From Pempheris klunzingeri (taxonomy: Eukaryota > Chordata > Actinopteri > Acropomatiformes > Pempheridae): 64,000 nucleotides of DNA. Shown here piece by piece: positions 20,801-32,600 of the stretch. The translations under genes were made by a program, and so were the position numbers. The stretch lies in NCBI RefSeq assembly GCF_042242105.1, contig NC_092022.1, forward strand, positions 13,140,001 through 13,204,000, in the 5' to 3' direction. Numbering within the stretch: position 1 is the first letter of the stretch; every line of letters starts with the position of its first letter. The notes under the pieces were generated by a model. The model did not search any database. It saw only the letters and a program-made list of their open reading frames with translations, and had not been told where the DNA came from.

Positions 20801-23800
20801 ACTGCATTCAAGAGTGTTGATGATGAATGAATGATTGATTCATTCTGTCCGTAACCATCAGTCAGAGACAGACGGGAAAAGGATCGACTATCTCAGTCAC
20901 ATGTCATTTTGGTATGTGAGAGTCTGCAGCGACTTGATAAGCTCAAACCTCCATGTTTTCTTTTTGTCTCTTTCTTACTGGGTGACAGTAATCCCCAGGC
21001 CTCCCAGCCCTAAGGCTCTTGCTCAATCAAACTCAATCAACTATATTTAGGCGTTTCTTTTTGTTGCTAGTCATATGAGGGTGTTAGATCTAGTCTTTCC
21101 CTCCCATCTGAGCTTTAAATTCAGTAAACGCCCTATGAGGCTCCTGTAGACTGTCTCCTGATGTGTCACACATGTGTGCTGCCAGTTCAGTTTACCATTT
21201 GAGTAGTTTTTATTATCCTTGCTAGCAGCTTAGCTCAAGGGCGTTGTCAGCTCCACCAGCACGTCAAAGTTCACGTTCAGTTATACAATGAAATGTGTCA
21301 ACACCTACATCAACAGAACTGGCACAATATTCTAAACAGACATTCATGGTTCCCAGATGATGTGTCCTAATAACTTTTTAATCTGGCATCACCAGCAGGT
21401 TAAAATTAGTAATTTCACAATTTGGGGTATGACCAAGTACTAATGCTAAACTAATGATGTTCCCATCAGCCACAACTATACTTTGTGTTTGTTGATAATT
21501 AATGGTATACATTATTCCATTAGCATGAGCCTCAGAACACACAGCCGCTAGCATGGCTGTAGACCAGTTTGAATCCTTCCTCTGTACTGTAGTTTTTATA
21601 TTTTAGGGCCTTTGTTGGGTCATGCAGGGGTCACAGATGCCATACCTTCTTTGGCGGGAGACTGCTTATTATCAAGACTTGTCTTTCTTGCAACCTCTCA
21701 CACCTCACTATTTATCTATCAAAGCTATTCATGATATGTGGCACAAGCACACCAGCAAAGATAAGCAAACAGTATGTGATTTTCTCTGCGATCTATTTTT
21801 GTCTCTCTCTTCGTGTTCTCTGATATATCATTTTGTTTGTCAGCACTCCTAAAACACTGTTTACCGTCCCCTGATGCACACTCATTTGACACACACACAC
21901 AGTGACAAACACACACAAACCTCAAGTTATGTTTTTGTGTCCTTGTTGAAGATGGCGAAGGGGAAGCGGAAGAGGGAGAAGGTAACACTGTTTATCTAAA
22001 TTCCATCAGAAGTTACTTTGGCGCACCTCCATGTTGTGAATCAGTTTTTTCCTGGATGTGCTCAACCTTAACCACAATCATACCAGAATTAGGCTCAAAT
22101 GACTTGCTTAAGTAAATTTCCAGCTGTCATGAACACAGACATAAGCTCCATTGTCATAACGTGTTGGCGTTTCGTGGTAGGATTATGAAATGTATTGGTG
22201 TACGCGGTCTGGATCAGCTCATTGATGTGTTCTCTTTGAATATTCATTTTCTTTCTCCACAGAGGAGGAAGCCAAACCAAAATTCAAGTGAGTGGCACTC
22301 ACTGCTGTAGACACATACGCTCACAGTTTTATTCCTCTACAGTACTGAAGCTGAAATCAAATACTTTCTGTAGAGCCGATTCTTCTTCCTATATGCAAAT
22401 CTTTGGATTAAAGACACAATCAGCAGCCTCTCAGTTTAGTTACCATAAAGACAGGAGGCAGGGGAAAACAGCTTGTCTGGATCTGTATTACGGAAACAAA
22501 AGTATGTTACAAGCTCTTAGGTATATCTTTTTGTTTAATCTGTGCAAATTTACTAGTCCCAGCCAAGAAATTGCCTGGTACATAAATTGCTGGTTTGGCA
22601 CTCTCATCAAACAATAGAGACATAGCATGTTTTGTTACTTTTGGACAGAGCCAGGCTAGCTGTTTCCTCCTGCCTGAGGCCATCTAGAGTCATAAGTCAG
22701 TCAAATCTGAATATACAGACATGATACACATATTTTTACATTCTGTGTGACTTACAGCTCTTGAGGATGTCAGCATGTCCAGTTTCCATCTGTCCACTGC
22801 TTGAAAATCATAGAAAAAGACGCTCATCTTGAAAACAGAACCTGCCTGAGAATCCTCACTTTTTTGAGTTTTCTACAGCGTCAAGGTTAATATGTCATAG
22901 TTTTCTTCTACATCCATGAGTACATTGCAAAGAGGAAAAGCTAGTAGTTAATTCGGCATACTTTTAATAGTGCCAATTTGCCAACATATAAACGAAAATA
23001 GGCTATAAAAACGGGACTCACGCAGTAGCTAGCCCACAGCATAATTCATAGCATATTTCCTGTTTAGATCCCCAAAGCATCATGGGAAACATTATGGTTC
23101 GATGATTATAAAACTTGAATATCCATCAAATAAAAGTAAGACAGAGGAACTTTGGAATCTTTTTTCGTGTTGTACTATATTTTAAATGCACTGAAGAACA
23201 CAGAATATGAATTGCTTATGACTTGAAATCTATCATGCAGGACTTGGACTTGGGAGTTTGGTGTCAAAATGTAACAGGATTTGTAAAAACAATAGGCTAT
23301 AAATATGAATAGGCTGCTTTAAGTGTCCACATTGCACAGCCATGCATGAAACACACTGAAGGGTTATTTGTTTGGCATTTTCAATCTGCCGATTGCATTT
23401 TATCCTCATTTGACTTCCACGGTGAAAGTGACTGATGATTGCTTTGTTTGTATTTTTCTTCACATTTCTTCATCACCTTACCCTTTAACTCTATATGTCA
23501 TTTACTCACTGTTCTCTCACTTTGTTCCTTTTTAAATTTTTTTTAATTTTTTTTTTTATCTCCAGGCCTTTTATGATGCCCAATCTCATCCCCCCTAAGA
23601 TCCCAGATGGAGAGAAGGTGGATTTTGATGTGAGTGACAGACTGGGAATCAGAACAGAGTGATGCCAGTTTACTTACAGTTCATACTGTGCATAAGTATC
23701 TTCCTAATGGTGAATTGTGTGATTTTAAACATCACCAGATGTGTTGAAATTGCTATGTCATTCCTCTTCGCCATGCGGAGTCTCTATTCATTTTTACTAC

Positions 23801-25895
23801 TTTTTAGTGAACTAACACTGGGACTGCTATGGCTTTTCCCTGTAGTATAGTCATTTTACTTTAGTCCAGGTGTCACTTTAATTTGAGACCAATAATAAAC
23901 GTGTATATTGTGTGTTTCTGCAATGTTGACTCATACCGTTAAGTACAAGAAGCACTGAAGCACTGTTTCTGTAGGATATACATCGTAAAAGGATGGAAAA
24001 GGACCTGATGGAGCTTCAGACTTTGATCGAGGTTCACTTTGAGAGCAGAAAGAAGGAAGAAGATGAGCTCATTCATCTCAAGGAGAGGATTGTGAGATCC
24101 CTAGACTATAGCCAATCAAATTTGTATTCACGTATTCACCCACACTTAATGTTCAAGATCGTCTTTAAAATCTTAAGATGCATTGATGTGTTGTGCAGGA
24201 GAAGCGCCGTTCTGAGCGAGCAGAACAGCAAAGAATCCGCAGTGAAAGAGAGAAAGAACGACAGAAGCGTCTTGAGGTATAGTCGTATTCAAGCTGCTGT
24301 AATGTCAAAATACTCCCTGCATCTGCTGAATGAACCACCTCTCCCCTTCTTCTCTGGATCCATATATCACTTTAGGAGGAGAGAACTCGTAAGGAGGAAG
24401 AGGAGGCCAAGAGGAGAGCAGAAGATGACGCTAAGAAGAAGAAAACCCTCACCAGCCTCCACTTTGGGGGCTACATGCAGAAGTTGGTGAGCAGGTGGAG
24501 GGTTCATAGTCGGGGTATTCCAAAAAGTTGAAGAAGGTAAAATGTGAAGGGTATAAACCAGAGCAATGTTTTATTTCACTTTCCCTCAGACAGAAAAACG
24601 GAGTGGTAAGAGACAGACTGAGAGAGAGAAGAAGAAGAAGATCCTGAGTGAAAGACGCAAGTCTCTGGACATTGAGAACTTGAGCCAGGACAGAGTCAAG
24701 TAGGTGTAGAAATATCACGTGGTTTTCATCACAAGATGATAAAGTATTTTTTGTTTTACAATACACACGAGGAAGTGAAAATAATCAATCAAGATAACAA
24801 AGACTACAATCACCATATTGTCCTACTTTTTGTGTCTGTGTCTCACAGGGAGAAAACTAAAGAGCTGTGGGAGTGGCTGTACCAGCTGGAGGCAGAGAAG
24901 TTTGAACTGCAGTACCAATTCACCAGACAGAAATATGAGGTTTGTGTTTGTGTGCTACAGTGTTCATCGCATCAAGGCGCCGGAGCCAATACAACTCATC
25001 AGAGTAACATCCATGTGTTTGTTTCAGATTAATGTGCTGAGGAACCGTGTCAGCGACCATCAGAAAACGTGAGAAATGAACACTGAATCAATTTTTTTCT
25101 CCTTCAGATGCCACACATACTTAGATAAAAAAGAAAAGGCAGAAACAGATAAAAAATATGTGTCGCAAAAGATGACTGCACATTCAGATATCTCGAGTGT
25201 TACTCCCTGGTATGAATCAAGCCCCAGAAACACTGCTCCTACGCTTCCCATGGTGTAACTTAATTGCATCTTTCGTTGCCAAATTTTACATTACTGCTTC
25301 TCAGTGTTCCTTCACAGGCCTGTTTCTCAATACACTTACATTTTAAGAAAACCTGCATGCTCAGTTCACAAGAATCAATCAAGGTGGAATAGAATAGAAT
25401 TGAGTTTATTGCCATTTGTACAAGCTTAAAACCAGGTTAAAAACAGGTACATTGGAATTCTTGTGCATGTCCCTGAGTCAGTAATAATAAATAAACAAAC
25501 AAACAAGCAAACAAACAGTGCATTTAAAACAAGGTGCAAGGTGCGTAAGATGGAGAAACTTCACATTATGCTACATAGGGGGCCCTCATACTGCAGTATG
25601 ACTGGGAAAAAAGCAATAATCTATCCGACTGACACTGATGGTGTTAAAAGAAGATCATCAGATGCTTGTGTGCTTGCTCATTTGTTCTCACAGTGGATAT
25701 CTAGCGGCACTTCTCACCACTCACTGAAAAAAAAGTGCCAAAAAAAAGTGCCCCCCCCCCCCCGGAGAGGATAAATGTGCAGTCTCAGAGCTTTTTGCAG
25801 ACAGTTTGTAGAGTTGTTGTTTAATCTTTGGCCTCATGAGATACTTCTTTGTTTTCAACAGATCCAAGAGGACCAAGAGAGGCTTGAGGAAATAG
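17833..25895 (+). CDS. tnnt2: Cardiac troponin T (299 aa, 15 coding exons)
   Basis: Tropomyosin-binding subunit of troponin. Exons: 17833-17870 (exon from 17799), 18108-18118, 18939-18956, 19239-19313, 20648-20704, 21952-21981, 22263-22287, 23566-23629, 23975-24091, 24199-24276, 24376-24486, 24590-24699, 24849-24939, 25028-25068, 25862-25895; summed 900 nt. The start [13 protein letters not shown] matches human TNNT2 (MSDIEEVVEEYEE). Residues 1-84 are an acidic Glu-rich tail. Residues 85-160 are the tropomyosin-binding TnT1 region ([31 protein letters not shown]). The Lys/Arg/Glu-rich linker is followed by the IT-arm coiled coil ([33 protein letters not shown]). The C-terminus is a basic tail, [11 protein letters not shown]. 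Length equals human (298). The five exons from 18108 to 21981 are small; four are multiples of 3 in phase 1, so they are skippable cassettes. Confidence 0.93.
18108..18118 (+). other. tnnt2: 11-nt microexon of tnnt2
   Basis: GGAGGTGGAGG lies between TTTTCACAG and GTAAGT. It completes GA|G and supplies E-V-E before the next phase-1 exon. It is not a multiple of 3: the preceding exon ends in phase 2 and the following exons start in phase 1, so it is needed for frame. An equally tiny exon at this place is a known feature of vertebrate cardiac troponin T genes. Confidence 0.8.
21340..21560 (-). repeat. Dispersed repeat, family A copy 4 (reverse)
   Basis: Degenerate reverse copy in a tnnt2 intron, ending in CCGCTAGCATGGCTGTAGAC, the same end as the copy at 8565-8880. 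Confidence 0.6.
22480..22690. repeat. Dispersed repeat, family B copy 1
   Basis: Contains AGTCCCAGCCAAGAAATTGC and TTTTGGACAGAGCCAGGCTA followed by GCTGTTTCC. The second phrase recurs at about 28640 and, inverted, at about 28415 and 40865. From memory this is a frequent percomorph interspersed repeat. It lies in a tnnt2 intron. Confidence 0.6.
25388..25480 (-). repeat. Probable LINE tail (reverse)
   Basis: TAGAATAGAATTGAGTTTAT and TGCCATTTGTACAAG, then GAATTCTTGTGCATGTCCCT, resemble the reverse complement of a fish LINE 3' end with an (ATTCT)n-type tail. Located in the last tnnt2 intron. Confidence 0.5.
25751..25763. repeat. Homopolymer C13
   Basis: Thirteen C residues, preceded by A-rich homopolymers, in the last tnnt2 intron. 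A likely site of sequencing length error. Confidence 0.9.
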
Positions 25896-26345
25896 ACGCT
25901 GACATACTAAATAAGCAGTGCAACCATCAACCTGCTCCTGCTGCTCCCATCTCAGGCCAAGCCCTGACTTCCCTGCCACACCGCAGTCCTACCCATTTCC
26001 TGAATACAGTCACCAATAATATCAATTATATCCATCTCCATCTCACTCTGTTGTTTTCCTCTTAATCCCATCCTTTAAATTAGATCCTCAGTATTTAAGG
26101 GTGTAAGTAAAACAAACTTAGTTGAATCAAGAGCTTCTTTCATTTTAGATCTTTTAACGTGGGTGCATCTATGTGTTCAAAGACAAAACTCCACAGAGAG
26201 TAAAATGACTTTGCAGTGAGTTAAAGATGTGAATGCAGAATGCCTGAGGCAAAGACTGAAAGAGACATTTTCCTACTCAGAGACAGGCTTTGACATGACT
26301 GGAACTAACATGATACTCCTTGGGCTAACGCCCAGACCTCCACCC

Positions 26346-26351
26346 AATAAA
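26346..26351 (+). other. Candidate poly(A) signal of tnnt2
   Basis: AATAAA about 450 bp past the tnnt2 stop; a second AATAAA at 26734-26739 is an alternative. Usage cannot be decided from sequence. Confidence 0.45.
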
Positions 26352-26739
26352 CACATACAGCTGAAAGAGAATGAATCATTCTTCATTTTTACCTGTTGTC
26401 CAGGTGGGAAAATCCTTTTTATGAAGACAGATGTTCCTTTGATCGGACACGCAGATGAAAAACTAAATACAAGTTATGTAACTGGTGCGGATCTGATGAG
26501 GCACCAAATATCCTGGAAAGGTTACAACTTATAATTAAACTATAATTCCATTAAACGACAGCATTGGCGGGTATTTGTTTCACCTTGTGAGTCTGTGTGT
26601 GTGTGTTTTATATCAACCTTCATTATGACAACTAACTACAGCAAATGTTATTTGCTGTAGTTAGTATTTGTGACATACCAACACAGATGGCTCTTTCACT
26701 CAAACATCCTTTAACAGTGACCATTACATCCTTAATAAA

Positions 26740-27367
26740 AAAAGAACATTAAAAATCGGAAAATTACTTTTTAGATGTTTGCAGAAGATAGAACACTGAA
26801 AAGTAGAGCACTGAAGATTTCTTTCTGCTTGGAATGTGGTTTATAATTGGTCGAAATACCACAGAGGGAGTGCTAAGTGAGAGAACAAACTGCTGTACTT
26901 TTTTCATTGCTTTTCATTACATGTCAAGACAGCAGCAGGGGCCAAAGTTAAACAGAACAGAGACAAGAACAGACAGTGGTATGGTGGAGTTGTGTTAATG
27001 ATCAACAGACAGGGTCGAATGAAAGATCACACAGAAAGAATGTCAGTTTATCACTGGGTCGACTGAAGCATGAAAAAATAAACCAAGGAAATGGTGATAC
27101 ATTATGAGTCATTCTGCCATTGCAGCACAGCCTGCTGGTCCTGTGAACTTTAGTGAAAAGAATTTGGGGTAAAAAGGGTTTAAAGATATCCAATGCTAAG
27201 TCATGCAGAGCACAGTAAATCATTTCCAGTATATAGTGAACGTAAGAGACCACCAAACCTGCTTCAGTCAGACCCTCACACCCAAATTAGAAAATGGAGC
27301 TGAAAGTCTTCTCATTTTGTTTTAGTAGTAGTTCTCTGACTAAGTAGTCTTAGTCAGAGAATGACAT

Positions 27368-27418
<51 letters not shown>

Positions 27419-27633
27419 ACACAAAAACCCTGCTGGAATATAAACTTGGAGCTTAATTAGTTCAAGATTTGAACAAGAAATGATGCACAGAGAATCCTAA
27501 ATCTTCAATCATGGCTTGTTGTGCAAACATCAAAATGCACGTAGTATGCACCTTTTGTTAGCACATCAAATTACTTTAAAGTTGGTTGTTGAAGAAAAGA
27601 ACAGCACTTACAACGTTGTCTTCATATCTGTTA
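26740..27633. other. Spacer between the convergent tnnt2 and pkp1 3' ends
   Basis: No coding exon was recognised. It holds a palindromic phrase GACTAAGTAGTCTTAGTC (about 27337-27354) and a long CA microsatellite (27368-27419). Confidence 0.5.
27368..27419. repeat. (CA)n microsatellite
   Basis: CA run of about 25 units with one CAAA interruption. Confidence 0.95.
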
Positions 27634-27925
27634 TTTATTCTATATACAGACACACATAAAAATACCTTCTAACCAACACGGACACAAATCTTCCCAGAGG
27701 CAAACCTCAAGCATGACTGCACGTCTCAAGCATGTCTACTGCAATGTATTGTTCGTGGCTGTGGGGAATCCCAACAGATGCCAACCATCCTATCTGTCCG
27801 TGAGAATACTTTAGTGATTTGTAATGCTGCGCCATTGAAAGGCATTTCAGTTTTACAGCCAGCTTTCAGTAAACATGGCTGTAGTTTGGTTATGAGAGCA
27901 GACAATCTGAAATGAGCCCTTAAAC

Positions 27926-27931
27926 TTTATT
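27926..27931 (-). other. Candidate poly(A) signal of pkp1
   Basis: TTTATT on the plus strand (AATAAA on minus), about 1.7 kb past the pkp1 stop. Another lies at 27634-27639. If used, the pkp1 3'UTR includes the foldback repeat at 28325-28770 and the AT repeat at 29072-29118. Confidence 0.4.
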
Positions 27932-28324
27932 GGTTAAGTAGCAAAAATACATGAGTAAAATGAGACATTAAAAATTATCATACAGATCATACTTTGATAG
28001 ATGTAGGTTCAAGGGCATGGCAGCTAACACTGACTGCAACTAGCTCTGTCAATTATTGACATATTTCAAGGTGGACCACAGTTTTTTCGCAGGATGACTG
28101 ATTTTTTATATTGCTCTGTTCAAAGTAATAAAAATGAACCGACAGCAGCTGTTGTGTACGATATTCTAATCCTCTGTATCCAATTTCTCAGTTTATGCAA
28201 GAAAACAAACAATAATGAAAAAACAAACAAAAAAACCTAAATATAACACAAAACTGGTAAATTTCATAGGGCATGTTTACGGCAAAGCAACAGGAAAAAT
28301 TGGAAGCTCTTGGTGCTGCATTTT

Positions 28325-28770
28325 AAAACAATAGTTTGACATTTTGGGAGATATGCTTGGTCACTTTCTCTCACTTCGCTTTTAATTTAGCACAAAGACT
28401 GACGGACAAACAGCTAGCCTGGCTCTGTCCAAAGGTAAGATATTCCCACTACTTAACATGTTTCATCTTATTTTTATAATGAAAGTGTAAAAATGACTAA
28501 TTGTAGTTTTACAGATCCCATAAGCAAGATATCACCTTGTAATGAATTGTAATGTAATGAGCACAATTAGTCACTTTAACATTGTCATTATAAAAGATAA
28601 GATGTAAGACGTTAAGTAGTGGAAATGTGTTGCTTTTGGACAGAGCCAGGCTAGTGGTTTCTGCCTGTTTACAGTCTTCTTATTAAGCTAAACTAACTAG
28701 CCGCTGGCAAGTTATTCTCAGCAAGAAAGCAAACAAGCGTTTTTCCCAAAATGTTGAACTACTCCTTTAA
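28325..28770. repeat. Foldback element, family B copy 2 (long imperfect inverted repeat)
   Basis: The two halves are imperfect reverse complements. The left half begins AGTTTGACATTTTGGGAGAT and has CTAGCCTGGCTCTGTCCAAA then CCCACTACTTAACATGTTTC. The right half, read in reverse, begins AGTTCAACATTTTGGGAAAA and has CTAGCCTGGCTCTGTCCAAA then TCCACTACTTAACGTCTTAC. The centre is near 28540. This is a MITE-like or inverted-duplicate structure about 445 bp long with no coding capacity, lying downstream of the pkp1 stop. Confidence 0.75.
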
Positions 28771-29063
28771 TTATTTAGGCACTCTTGTTGATTTTTTTTT
28801 CTTATAAAACAAAATCACACAATGAAACACATAAACAGATATCGGAGCAAAGAAACAAAAAATAATTTCAATAAATTGCATCAAACATTAGAAATGTTGC
28901 ATTTCATTGCTTTCATGTGAAAATCTTGAAAATCCAAGTGTTTTTTTCTTAAACTGAGTTTGCTCAGTCATTTATAAAAAATCCTATATATGCTATAAGA
29001 ACATTCAACATAATCTATTAACTTCAAGAAAGCAAACAAAACAAGGAAAAAAGCATATGCATG

Positions 29064-29071
<8 letters not shown>

Positions 29072-29118
<47 letters not shown>
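29072..29118. repeat. (AT)n microsatellite
   Basis: About 23 AT units preceded by a short GTGTGT run. Confidence 0.95.
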
Positions 29119-29120
<2 letters not shown>

Positions 29121-29630
29121 CTGTTAATATCATGCTTTATACTTGAAGATCATAGTTTTTCTTGTTACTTTCGTTTTTGGCTGCTCAGTCTTCAGGGCCA
29201 CAATAGATATTTTATCTTTGAGCCACTGTAGACAGACATATTTAACAACATATCAAAATTAAATACATAAAACACTGCGGAATTATCCATGAAATTAAAA
29301 GCTCTCTTTTCTCTAAAATATGTACAACATATGACAAACTCTTAATTGACAGGTTTTGTCAACAAGGTCATCGTGTGAAGAATGTCATTTTTACACTCCT
29401 CTTTTCAAGGGTGTGGCCACAGCAGTGTCTGAACATGCTGGTTTCCATCTGCAAGCACACATACGAGCATGTGTCAGAAAAGGCAGAGAAAAAGTTTTAA
29501 TCCTTACGATAGTAATTCTGCTCATTATGGCCCCAGTGAGCCTTCAAATCTGAATACATGCAGATACAAGCCTTCAGAAGCAAATCATACCTCTAAGGCT
29601 CCGTGGTGCCATTCTACTTGTCCAACACAC

Positions 29631-32600
29631 TCACTCGATAACTTGCATCGACTTGTGCGCTGCTGTGGTGTTTTCATTGATAAAAAGGGATTTGCTAATC
29701 CCCAGCTGTGGATCAAAAAGACACAGACACACACACAGTTAAGCCTTTGCTTTAATTATGAGAGGAAATGTACTATGTCAGCAGCTTTATAAGAGCTTCA
29801 AGCAAAGCATGGCAGTGTTTTCCTTCTCTTGCCAGCTAAATGAGAAATGGACTGTACTTGTATGGAGCCTGACCACTAAAAGTTCTTTAACACTACATTC
29901 ACATTAACACACACTGTTCACAGATTGATGCAAGATACCCACCTGCACATCACGGGGGAAACTAATCATTCACACACAGTCACACGCCGAAGCACAACCG
30001 CAATTTGGGGTTCAGTATCTTGAACCGTATGGGGAGCATTGCTACTGTTCATATCACAAGCACACAGTCATCAATCCTATCCACTTCTGACTCTTACTTG
30101 CCTCCATTTTACATGTATAACTTCTCCCATAATATACAGTGAGCTCTGAAAACCAGTCTTCCAGGATTCCACTGTGACTGTTTCTGTTTTTACTGAACTC
30201 TTGGGTGGGGCAGGAGGGAAGGGAAAGTGAGTGTGTGAGCCGGGGGAGTAATAATAAACCCATTTAAGCAGGGCCCTCCCACTGTGTGTGCTAAGCTTTG
30301 ACCTGATACACAGAACCAGTAGGTTTGTCTTGTGTTTGCCTTTGAGAAGTTAATGCACAGTCAGTCGCACATTATGCATTTCACTTCATTCTAATTTACC
30401 TTTTTTACAACACTTTGCAAATTCTTCTCATTCCACAGACTGTAGAGCAGCAGGGAAGCTGCTTTGCTGCCTTTGGGGAAAGATCTAGGACAGAAGGGCA
30501 GAGATCATTGAGGACGAGCGTGGGTGAGCAGGAAAAAAAGTTAAACAAAAAACAAACCACACACAAAAGAGAAAAGAGTTGAAGACAAGAGTTGACAGAG
30601 AGGTAGTTTTGTATTAAACTAACCTTTTGACAATAAGCTACAATAGCAACTGGTGGTGATGGTAGATTCAAATGTTCCTACATTTAAATCAACCATAAAG
30701 ATGAACCGTAAGCTAAAAAAATATTTGATGTCACACATATTTTTTGTGCGTGATTGTATGTTGGAGGGATGCGTCACCCAAATGATAAAATAAAGACACA
30801 TTTTCTCATTGCCCCCAGATAGTGGATAGAACTGTAAAATGTAAAATGTTACAATACGGTGGAGGTGGATGTAATTTTGTTTCTTGTGCTGACAGCATTG
30901 AAAAAAATGACGTTGCCAGATAAAACTTCCCTATCACTTTGGATAATCCACAGAACGTGCTGTCCTCCGGAGTATTAGGAAAATTGTATCTGGAATGAGT
31001 TATTGCTGTGGTTTTTTTTTTTGTGCTGTGTGCTCCACAAACAAAATTCCATTTCTTGCCATTGTATTAGGGTGGAGGCAGATATCTCAGACAGATCTTA
31101 AAACGTAAAATGATCTACATGGCTAGATACCACTAGACACAAGTGAAAACTTTTTTTTTGGAATTTGAGTGAAAACTAATATCAACTATACAACTTAACT
31201 TCTGAGGACACACATAAACACACACACACGAGCGCAAGCCCACACACACACAAGCGCACACGCGCACGCACACGCACACACACGTGCATAAATGCACATT
31301 AGTTACAATTAGTACTATGCTGAGCCGTCAGTGTCCTCAGATCCTGTAAACAGGGACAGACAGACACAGAGGGCAGGGGAAGGGGAAGCCTCAAATCCTA
31401 CTCACTGATAGAGAATAAGATGAAGTGCAACCTCTCAAGCCCTTGCTTACTGCGTGAGTCCAATCCCAAAAATAAAGACACCAGTAGAACCACAAAAGTC
31501 TGCAAAACCCATTGATATAGATTTTATGTGTGTTGTGTTGAGAATCTTAAAACAACAGCAAGTTCGAGATGTAAGGAAAGAAGGAAAAAGGAGAATTTTT
31601 ATATAGTCAGTTTAAATGGCAGTCTATGGACAGCTTGGTACTTGGTACAACCTGGTACTCCCTTCACTTGCAATCTCACTGTGCCAAAAGTGTGAGTGTG
31701 TTGGATTCCCTAAGTACTGTATATGTGAGGAACAAAGACAAGTGTTCCTACATTTTGATGAAAAAAACAATGTATGTAGAGTGAATATTGTGTGGGACAG
31801 ATTCCCTATGGTCCATCTGACTCACCACATACACACTGATGGTAAAAATCTTGTGAATTCTTTGCGATTTGCGCAAAACAGTTGGTCTGATCTCTGACAA
31901 ATGTTGCCGCACACCATTCCCGACCAAGCTGCACAATTTTATGTTTTTTTTTGCATATGTGCTGGTAGCAATATGGAAGGAGTAGTGCAGCAAAAAAAAC
32001 AGGCGGAAGAAAAAGAAAAAGAAGCATGAGAAAGTTAGTGTGCCTGTGCTTTGCACAGCTGGCGCACAAACAAACGCATTTAAGACCTGAATCGTCCACA
32101 CAGAGATGAATAATTAAAAACTCACCCATTCTCGCTGAGGTCAGCAACAGATGACACCAGGTCATTATTAAGGACCTTCTTGCTGACTTCAGTGTCCGCC
32201 GACAGCAGACTCCGTACTGTGTTGCAAGCTGTTGCTATACTTTCGTCTGAGTTTCCCATCTCTCGGGGGCCAGAGGAGAGGAGGCTGGTGAGCTCAGGCA
32301 GAACCTGCTTTGCTACAGAGAAGACATACAAGGAAACATACTGTTTATCAGTTTTATGTGGACTAACTCTGCATCTATGTACCTGCAACGCTGCTGCCTG
32401 CAAAACAAACATCCAATATTGACATTTCATGCTTTCCTTACCCATAAGGGTCTGCAAACTGCTGGTCCGAGCCATGTTACCCAGCAAGGACATGGCAGTC
32501 TTCTGCAGGTTCCGGTTAGGAGACTTTAAAAGAGTCGGCATGTGCAGCAGAACCCCAAGCTTTTGAACCAGAATCTGACTCATGACACTGGAAGCCTGAG

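Noticed and set aside
25862-26065. Second frame through the last tnnt2 exon, encoding a helical-looking [16 protein letters not shown] stretch
   Set aside because: The frame required by the upstream exon (phase 2) gives the basic tail and a stop at 25893-25895. The other frame cannot be joined to troponin T without a shift.
27368-29118. Regularly repeated sequence as a possible CRISPR-like array
   Set aside because: These are simple CA and AT microsatellites in vertebrate DNA, with no spacers.
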